Assembly (NCBI GenBank): GCA_000759655.1
Contig: KN174028.1
Span: 5,004-12,572 of the forward strand
Direction: 5' to 3'
DNA length: 7,569 nucleotides
DNA from: Acidicaldus organivorans
GTDB lineage: Bacteria > Pseudomonadota > Alphaproteobacteria > Acetobacterales > Acetobacteraceae
Of the stretch, positions 1 to 4,367 are shown in pieces; position 1 is the stretch's first letter; each line of letters begins with the position of its first letter. The notes under the pieces were generated by a model. The model had not been told where the DNA came from. It saw nothing but the letters and a program-made list of their open reading frames with translations, and did not search any database. The translations under genes and the position numbers were made by a program.

Positions 1-414
1 GCGGGAGCGCTGGTATTCGAGATGGGCGAGTTCGACCTGCAGCGCCCCCTCGCGGGTCGCAGCGCGTTCGCCGAAAATGTCGAGGATGAGGCCGGTGCGG
101 TCGATGACCTTGGTGCCCCAGGCGCGTTCGAGGTTGCGCTGCTGCACCGGGCTGAGCTCGGCATCGACGATGACCACGCTCACTTTCTGGCTGCGCAGCG
201 CCTCGGCGACCAGGGCCACCTGGCCCGTCCCCAGCAAGGTGCCGGGACGCGGCTCGCGCAGCGAGAAAATGGCGTGATGGACCACGACGAGCCCGATGCT
301 CGCCGCGAGACTCATCGCCTCCTCGAGACGCGCCTCGGCCGAGCGGCGCTCGCGCCCCTCCGTCCAAGGGAGGATCACCGCCGCCCGCACCGGCTGACCG
401 TCCGTCGCCGTCAC
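1..414 (-). CDS. hflX: HflX ribosome-associated GTPase, N-terminal part (cut by window edge)
   Basis: HflX is a cytoplasmic P-loop GTPase that binds the 50S subunit and splits or rescues stalled ribosomes. The frame reads VTATDGQPVRAAVILPW at its start, then the HflX N-terminal domain: TLLGTGQVALVAEAL (about residues 63-77), VVIVDAELSPVQQRNLE (about 82-98), and WGTKVIDRTGLILDIFGERA (about 101-120), ending in LAHLEYQRSR at the edge. These are conserved family blocks. Only 138 codons are visible; the GTP-binding G-motifs lie outside the window, so whether it is intact downstream cannot be judged. No ATG is available near the expected N terminus. The GTG at 412-414 is chosen because a purine-rich GAGGGGG lies 9 nt upstream, although the frame stays open further upstream into hfq. 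The gene follows hfq with a 34-nt gap, the usual order, and is probably co-transcribed with it. Confidence 0.93.
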   Translation of the reverse strand, partial: MTATDGQPVRAAVILPWTEGRERRSAEARLEEAMSLAASIGLVVVHHAIFSLREPRPGTLLGTGQVALVAEALRSQKVSVVIVDAELSPVQQRNLERAWGTKVIDRTGLILDIFGERAATREGALQVELAHLEYQRSR

Positions 415-426
415 ACCTCTCTGCCC

Positions 427-445
427 CCTCTCGCCCGGCGAGAGG
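427..445. repeat. Perfect 9-bp inverted repeat between hfq and hflX
   Basis: CCTCTCGCC and GGCGAGAGG flank a single central base. In RNA this would form a stem of about 7 bp with a 5-nt loop, just after the hfq stop codon and before the hflX GTG. No U-tract follows in the minus-strand transcript; the next bases are GGGGCAGAG. A rho-independent terminator is therefore unlikely. The 3' arm runs into the purine-rich stretch that probably serves as the hflX ribosome-binding site, so a role in hflX translation or in processing of the hfq-hflX mRNA is possible but inferred. Confidence 0.6.
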
Positions 446-448
446 ATC

Positions 449-727
449 TCACTCTCCGGCAGCCGGAACCGCCTCCCGCTGCGCCGTCTCAGGCCGCGGC
501 CCCTCGAAGAGCTGGATCGCCCCGCTCGGCATCACGGTGCTGATGGCGTGTTTGTAAACGAGTTGGGTGTGCCCGTCACGCCGCAGGAGAACCGAAAAAT
601 TATCGAACCAGGTGATGATTCCCTGCAGTTTGACCCCATTGACGAGGAATACGGTCACCGGCGTCTTGTTCTTACGCACGTGGTTCAGGAACACGTCCTG
701 AACGTTCTGAGCCTTTTCGTTTGCCAC
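449..727 (-). CDS. hfq: RNA chaperone Hfq
   Basis: Hfq is a hexameric Sm-like RNA chaperone that pairs small RNAs with mRNAs. The 92-residue product carries the complete Sm fold: the N-terminal helix [14 protein letters not shown] (about 8-21), Sm1 strands [21 protein letters not shown] (about 24-44, seen as one block) and the Sm2 signature [11 protein letters not shown] (57-67), with Q10 and the K59/H60 pair in the positions used for proximal-face RNA binding in the family. A short tail with mixed charge ends in AVPAAGE, consistent with the short C termini of alphaproteobacterial Hfq. The frame is open up to a TTG at 797-799, but I choose GTG at 725-727: it gives the standard [10 protein letters not shown] start and has AAGGA at 735-739 with a 7-nt spacer, whereas the TTG has no ribosome-binding site. 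hflX follows after 34 nt. A candidate promoter and an A-rich tract lie upstream. Confidence 0.97.
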   Translation of the reverse strand: MANEKAQNVQDVFLNHVRKNKTPVTVFLVNGVKLQGIITWFDNFSVLLRRDGHTQLVYKHAISTVMPSGAIQLFEGPRPETAQREAVPAAGE

Positions 728-734
728 GTGATCA

Positions 735-749
735 TCCTTCTTTTTTTTG
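735..749 (-). promoter_or_regulatory. A-rich (A-R-N)n tract overlapping the hfq Shine-Dalgarno
   Basis: On the minus-strand transcript the hfq start is preceded by eight consecutive A residues, then GAAGGA (AAAAAAAAGAAGGA). This can be read as successive A-R-N triplets (AAA, AAA, AAG, AAG), the sequence class bound by the distal face of Hfq, and it includes the AAGGA used as ribosome-binding site. It stands out in otherwise very GC-rich DNA. Autoregulation of hfq through its own leader is known in E. coli; applying it here is inference. Confidence 0.4.
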
Positions 750-796
750 GCTTCGCCCAAGGCGCTGGACACGCCAGCTCCCGGCCGCAGCACGAT

Positions 797-808
797 CAAC
801 CAACCAAC
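797..808. repeat. (CAAC)x3 short tandem repeat in the hfq leader
   Basis: Three exact copies of CAAC on the plus strand read as (GTTG)x3 in the hfq-sense direction. They lie about where transcription would begin if the candidate promoter at 817-846 is used. The array is too short to claim function or phase variation. Confidence 0.5.
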
Positions 809-816
809 GGATGAGG

Positions 817-846
817 GTTATGTAGCATCGCCCCGCCCCGCGACAA
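817..846 (-). promoter_or_regulatory. Candidate sigma-70-type promoter for hfq
   Basis: Reading the minus strand, TTGTCG (841-846, 4 of 6 matches to TTGACA) is followed after 18 nt by CATAAC (817-822, 4 of 6 to TATAAT), or after 16 nt by the overlapping TACATA. It sits in the 142-nt space between the HAD gene and hfq, one of the few AT-containing patches in the region, and would give a leader of roughly 80 nt. Promoter prediction by eye in GC-rich alphaproteobacterial DNA is weak. hfq may also be reached by read-through from the ilvD-dat-HAD unit, since I see no terminator after the HAD gene. Confidence 0.35.
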
Positions 847-869
847 CCGGCCCGCCGCTCAAAGAGACG

Positions 870-1526
870 TCAGGGCGGGGAGTTCAGATACGCAGCCAGC
901 GCATAGCCATCGGCGAAAACGAGGTCGGGCGCGGCGCGGGCGATCCCGCCGTCATGCGCCGCGTCACCAAGCAGGACGGCGCGAAACCCCGCCCGCCGCG
1001 CCGCTTCCATATCGAGCGCGGTATCGCCGACATACCAGACACGGGCCGGATCGATCCCGCGTGCGCCGAGCCGCTCCAGGGCGAGCGCGAACGGGGCGGG
1101 GTCGGGCTTGTCGCGCGGCGCATCCTGCGCCCCCACCACCGCGCCGAAATGCCCCGCCCAGCCGAGATGGGCCACCTCGCGGCGCAAGAGATCGCCCTGC
1201 TTGTTGGAAACCACGCCGCGCGGGAGATGGCGGCTCGCCTCAAGGAGAGCCCGGGCGCCGGGCTTCGGTTTTACCGTCTCGAGATGGATGCGCTCGAGCG
1301 TCTGATAAAAAATGTCGCGCGCCCGCTCCCAGTCGGCGCCGAAATAGGCGGGGAAACTCTCGCGCAGCGAATGCCGCGCCGAGGCCCGCGTCTGCGAGAC
1401 ATCCCACAGCGGCAGGCCGAAGGCGGCGAGCGCCGCATTGAGCGCCTCGGTCACCGCTCCCCAATTGTCGGCGAGCGTGTCGTCCCAGTCGAAGAGAAGG
1501 ATCTCAGGGGGCGGAAACGAACTCAC
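870..1526 (-). CDS. HAD-superfamily phosphatase (phosphoglycolate-phosphatase-like)
   Basis: A 218-residue cytoplasmic haloacid-dehalogenase-type hydrolase, predicted to act on a small phosphorylated metabolite through an aspartyl-phosphate intermediate. All four HAD motifs are present: motif I FDWDDTL (nucleophile D13, acid/base D15), motif II VVSNK (S107), motif III lysine in DKPDP (K140), and motif IV GDTALD (D168, D172). A helical cap of about residues 18-90 between motifs I and II fits the Gph/PGP subfamily. Motif I has DWDDT rather than the commoner DxDGT; the catalytic aspartates are kept. The start is GTG at 1524-1526, overlapping the dat stop as GTGA, with a strong AGGAGG at 1531-1536 encoded by the last dat codons, so translation is probably coupled to dat. 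The substrate is unknown: phosphoglycolate is the default guess, but sequence alone does not fix HAD specificity. Confidence 0.9.
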   Translation of the reverse strand: MSSFPPPEILLFDWDDTLADNWGAVTEALNAALAAFGLPLWDVSQTRASARHSLRESFPAYFGADWERARDIFYQTLERIHLETVKPKPGARALLEASRHLPRGVVSNKQGDLLRREVAHLGWAGHFGAVVGAQDAPRDKPDPAPFALALERLGARGIDPARVWYVGDTALDMEAARRAGFRAVLLGDAAHDGGIARAAPDLVFADGYALAAYLNSPP

Positions 1527-2383
1527 CCCGCCTCCTCACCGACCAGCGCCCGGCGCAGCAGCGCATGGAGGGCGCGCGCCACCGGCCCCACTTTCCCCTC
1601 CCCCACCGGCGCGCCGTCGAGACGGATCACCGGGCGGACATAGCTCGTCGCGCTGGTGAGGAAAATCTCCCGCGCCGTGCGCAGTTCCTCGACACTCACC
1701 GCGCGTTCGGCGAAGGCGAGGTTGCTCTCGGCGAGGCAGGCGAGCAGGGCCTCGCGGGTGCAGCCGGGGAGAATCGCCCAGTCGAGGGGACGGGTGCGGA
1801 GCACGCCCGCCGCATCGACCACCCAGACGGTCGAGGCCGCCCCTTCCGTCACCATCCCCGCCCCGTCGAGGAGGATCGCCTCATAGGCTCCCGCCTCGCG
1901 CGCCGCCTGGCGGGCGAGCACGTTGGGGAGGAGCGCGATCGACTTGATGTCGCACCGCGCCCAGCGCTGGTCGGGATGGGTGATGGCGGCGACCGCCCAC
2001 GCATCGAGATCCTCGGGAAAGCCGGGGCCGGGGCGCGCCGTCACCACCAGCACCGGCCGGGCGCGGGCGGGAAACGGGTGCTCGCGGCGGGCCACACCGC
2101 GGCTGATCTGGAGATAAAGGAGACCATCGCGCACCCGGTTGCGCCGCAGCACCTCCGCCATCACCACCGAGAGCGCCCCCCCGGAGAGCGGGGCCGGAAT
2201 GCGGAGCTCGCCCAGGGAACGCTCGAGGCGGCGGAGGTGGCGGGGGGCATCGACGAGCCGCCCCCCGAGCACCGGGATCACCTCATAGACGCCATCGGCG
2301 AACTGATAGCCCCGGTCTTGAATGGCAATCGCGGGTTCGCCGAGCGGCACGTAGCGGCCATCGACATAGGCGATGCGGCTCAT
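1523..2383 (-). CDS. dat: PLP-dependent class-IV aminotransferase, probable D-amino acid transaminase
   Basis: A 286-residue fold-type IV PLP enzyme, full length for the family. D-amino acid transaminase interconverts D-alanine plus 2-oxoglutarate with pyruvate plus D-glutamate, supplying D-amino acids for peptidoglycan. Visible features in order: YVDGRYVP at the N terminus; QFADGVYEV (27-35) with Y33; RREHPFP (99-105) with R100 and H102, the R-x-H pair that binds the substrate carboxylate in Bacillus D-amino acid transaminase; CDIKSIALLPNVLA (144-157) with the PLP Schiff-base lysine K147; and VTEGAAST (178-185) with E180, the PLP N1 partner. The R-x-H pair favours D-amino acid over branched-chain transaminase. 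One oddity is T185 where many family members have Asn. The ATG at 2381-2383 has GGCGGG a few bases upstream. It follows ilvD by 54 nt and overlaps the HAD gene, so co-transcription is likely. A branched-chain or broad-specificity role remains possible given the ilvD neighbour. Confidence 0.9.
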   Translation of the reverse strand: MSRIAYVDGRYVPLGEPAIAIQDRGYQFADGVYEVIPVLGGRLVDAPRHLRRLERSLGELRIPAPLSGGALSVVMAEVLRRNRVRDGLLYLQISRGVARREHPFPARARPVLVVTARPGPGFPEDLDAWAVAAITHPDQRWARCDIKSIALLPNVLARQAAREAGAYEAILLDGAGMVTEGAASTVWVVDAAGVLRTRPLDWAILPGCTREALLACLAESNLAFAERAVSVEELRTAREIFLTSATSYVRPVIRLDGAPVGEGKVGPVARALHALLRRALVGEEAG

Positions 2384-2437
2384 CGTCCCGCCTTTCGGGC
2401 GCTCTCCCCCGCGAGGCCTCCCTCGGCGCGCCGCCCC

Positions 2438-4162
2438 TCAGAGATCGGCATAGGATTTGACCTCCGCCGCCCCGCCGGGATGGGTCACCGCGCCGAGATA
2501 GGCGGGTCCGACGAGCTGGGCGTATTTCCAGAGCGCGCCCGAGCGGTAGTCGGTCTCGCGCGGTTTCCACGCCTTGCGCCGCTCGGCGAGTTCTTCCTCG
2601 GAGAGGAGCACGTCGAGCCGCCCCGCTTCGGCGTCGATCACGATGCGGTCGCCGTTGCGCAAAAGCGCGATCGGCCCGCCCACCGCCGCCTCCGGCCCGA
2701 TATGGCCGACACAAAGCCCGCGCGTGCCGCCCGAGAAGCGCCCATCGGTGATGAGCGCCACCTGCTCGCCCATCCCCTGGCCGTAGATGGCGGCAGTGGT
2801 GGAGAGCATCTCGCGCATCCCGGGGCCCCCTTTCGGCCCCTCATAGCGGATGACGATGACGTCCCCCGGCTTGTAGGCGCGGGCCTGAACGGCGGCGAAG
2901 GCGTCCTCCTCGCAGTCGAAGCAGAGCGCGGTGCCCTCGAAGCGGAGCTGCTTGAGCCCGGCGATCTTCACGATGGCGCCCTCGGGGGCGAGATTGCCCT
3001 TGAGCCCGACCACGCCGCCGGTGGGCGAGAGGGCGCGGCTCACCGGATAGACCACGTCCTGATCGGTGGGGAAGACGACGTCGCGCAGGTTTTCGGCGAG
3101 CGTCTTGCCGGTGACGGTGAGGCAGTCGCCGTGCAGGAGCCCGGCATCGAGCAGCGCCTTCATGATCACCGGCACGCCGCCGATGCGGTGCACATCGAGC
3201 GCCACGTATTTCCCCCCCGGCTTGAGGTCGGCGATGTAGGGGGTGCGCCGCATGATCGCCGCCACGTCATCGAGGGTGAAGCGGATCCCCGCCTCATGGG
3301 CGATCGCCGGCAGATGGAGGGCGGCATTGGTCGAGCCCCCGGTCGCCCCCACCGCGACGGCGGCATTCTCGAGGGCTTCGCGGGTGACGATGTCGCGCGG
3401 GCGGATGTTGCGCTCGAGCAGGGTCATCACGGCGCGTCCCGATTCGAAGCCGAAACGGTCGCGGTCCTCATAAGGCGCGGGCGGGCTTGCCGATCCCGGC
3501 AGCGCAAGCCCGATCACCTCGCTCACCATCGCCATGGTGTTGGCGGTGAACTGCCCGCCGCAGGCCCCCGCCGAGGGGCAGGCCACGCATTCGAGCTCAT
3601 GCAGTTCCTCCGCGGTCATCCGCCCCGCGGCGAACTCGCCGACCGCCTCGAACACATCGACCACGGTGACGTCGCGGCCGCGGAAGCGTCCCGGCAGGAT
3701 CGAGCCGCCATACATGAAGACGCTGGGGACGTTGAGGCGAAGCATCGCCATCATCATTCCCGGCAGCGACTTGTCGCACCCGGCGAGCCCGACGAGGGCG
3801 TCATAGCAGTGTCCGCGCATGGTGAGCTCGATCGAATCGGCGATCACCTCGCGCGAGACGAGCGAGGCCTTCATCCCCTGATGGCCCATGGCGATGCCAT
3901 CGGTGACGGTGATGGTGGTGAACTCGCGCGGCGTGCCGCCCGCCTCCACCACCCCCTGCTTCACCGCCTGGGCCTGGCGGGAGAGCGCGATGTTGCAGGG
4001 CGCGGCCTCGTTCCAGCAGGTGGCCACGCCGACGAAGGGCTGGGCGATCTGCGCCTCGGTCAGGCCCATCGCGTAGTAATAGCTGCGGTGCGGGGCGCGG
4101 TCCGGCCCCTCGGTGACATGGCGCGAGGGCAGGCGGCTCTTGTCCCAGCGTTTGGTCGTCAT
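2438..4162 (-). CDS. ilvD: Dihydroxy-acid dehydratase
   Basis: IlvD dehydrates 2,3-dihydroxy-isovalerate and 2,3-dihydroxy-3-methylvalerate to the 2-oxo acids that precede valine/leucine and isoleucine. The 574-residue protein spans the whole family fold. The N-terminal part has CWNEAAPCN (49-57), [13 protein letters not shown] (about 85-97) and GCDKSLPG (128-135), the first IlvD/Edd signature with the K131 that family structures show carbamylated. [16 protein letters not shown] covers 195-210. The C-terminal signature [21 protein letters not shown] is intact. Cysteines C56, C129 and C201 have the spacing of the three Fe-S ligands of [2Fe-2S]-type members, so I infer that cluster type. The whole sequence resembles the mycobacterial/plant-like branch of dehydratases more than E. 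coli IlvD. The frame is open far upstream into valS, but ATG at 4160-4162 ([10 protein letters not shown]) is chosen because GGAGGAGAG lies just before it. dat follows after 54 nt. Confidence 0.97.
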   Translation of the reverse strand: MTTKRWDKSRLPSRHVTEGPDRAPHRSYYYAMGLTEAQIAQPFVGVATCWNEAAPCNIALSRQAQAVKQGVVEAGGTPREFTTITVTDGIAMGHQGMKASLVSREVIADSIELTMRGHCYDALVGLAGCDKSLPGMMMAMLRLNVPSVFMYGGSILPGRFRGRDVTVVDVFEAVGEFAAGRMTAEELHELECVACPSAGACGGQFTANTMAMVSEVIGLALPGSASPPAPYEDRDRFGFESGRAVMTLLERNIRPRDIVTREALENAAVAVGATGGSTNAALHLPAIAHEAGIRFTLDDVAAIMRRTPYIADLKPGGKYVALDVHRIGGVPVIMKALLDAGLLHGDCLTVTGKTLAENLRDVVFPTDQDVVYPVSRALSPTGGVVGLKGNLAPEGAIVKIAGLKQLRFEGTALCFDCEEDAFAAVQARAYKPGDVIVIRYEGPKGGPGMREMLSTTAAIYGQGMGEQVALITDGRFSGGTRGLCVGHIGPEAAVGGPIALLRNGDRIVIDAEAGRLDVLLSEEELAERRKAWKPRETDYRSGALWKYAQLVGPAYLGAVTHPGGAAEVKSYADL

Positions 4163-4367
4163 CGGTCGCTCTCCTCCGGGTGGTTCGCTCTCGGGGTTCT
4201 CATCATGCGCAAGACCCCGGTCGGGGTCCCGTTCGAGGGCGGAGAATGCGCCGCCCGGCCGGGGCTGAAAAGACCCCGCGCCGGCAAGGGACGCATGCGG
4301 TGCGCGGAGCGCGCGGGAGAGGCGCGGTTGGGTGAGGCGCAGTCGGGAGAGGGGCGGGGGGCGCCGC
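4163..4367 (-). promoter_or_regulatory. ilvD leader / valS-ilvD intergenic region
   Basis: This 205-nt gap holds no convincing gene. Near ilvD is the strong Shine-Dalgarno GGAGGAGAG. On the minus strand a poor promoter-like pair, TTTTCA (4266-4271) and CATTCT (4243-4248) with 17-nt spacing, is the best I can find. I see no U-tract terminator after valS. Four segments alternate in complementarity: CGGGGTCT (4271-4278), GACCCCG (4222-4228), CGGGGTC (4213-4219) and AACCCCGA (4191-4198), which would allow competing hairpins. Whether this is an attenuator or chance in GC-rich DNA is undecided. An open frame of 45 codons (4159-4296) has no ribosome-binding site and no run of Ile, Leu or Val codons. 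Confidence 0.4.
4213..4228. repeat. Inverted repeat GACCCCG-GT-CGGGGTC in the ilvD leader
   Basis: Two perfect 7-nt arms are separated by 2 nt. In the minus-strand RNA the practical hairpin is GACCCC, loop GACC, GGGGUC, extendable by two G-U pairs to 8 bp. It lies about 50 nt upstream of the ilvD start and is followed only by UUGCG, so it is not a classical terminator. It could be an RNA hairpin or a protein-binding dyad; nothing in the sequence decides between these. Confidence 0.5.

Noticed and set aside
22..543. Plus-strand open frame opposite hflX and the end of hfq
   Set aside because: It is antisense to conserved HflX sequence, with biased composition and no domain.
728..799. N-terminal extension of Hfq starting at TTG (797-799), adding a KKKKDD segment
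   Set aside because: There is no ribosome-binding site before the TTG. The lysine codons are the A-rich tract serving as Shine-Dalgarno for the GTG at 725-727, which yields the canonical Hfq N terminus.
2384..2437. Small hairpin (CGAGG, loop GAGG, CCTCG) between ilvD and dat as a terminator
   Set aside because: The stem is only 5 bp and no U-tract follows. Read-through within an ilvD-dat-HAD operon is more likely.
4159..4296. Possible ilvD leader peptide of 45 codons (or 15 codons from 4206) ending in an ATGA overlap with ilvD
   Set aside because: Neither start has a convincing ribosome-binding site, and the peptide contains no run of Ile, Leu or Val codons, so peptide-sensing attenuation is unsupported. 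The overlap may be chance.
4302..4314. GCGCG-GAG-CGCGC inverted repeat after valS as a terminator
   Set aside because: It has a 5-bp stem of simple GC alternation with no U-tract; such matches are expected by chance in this composition.
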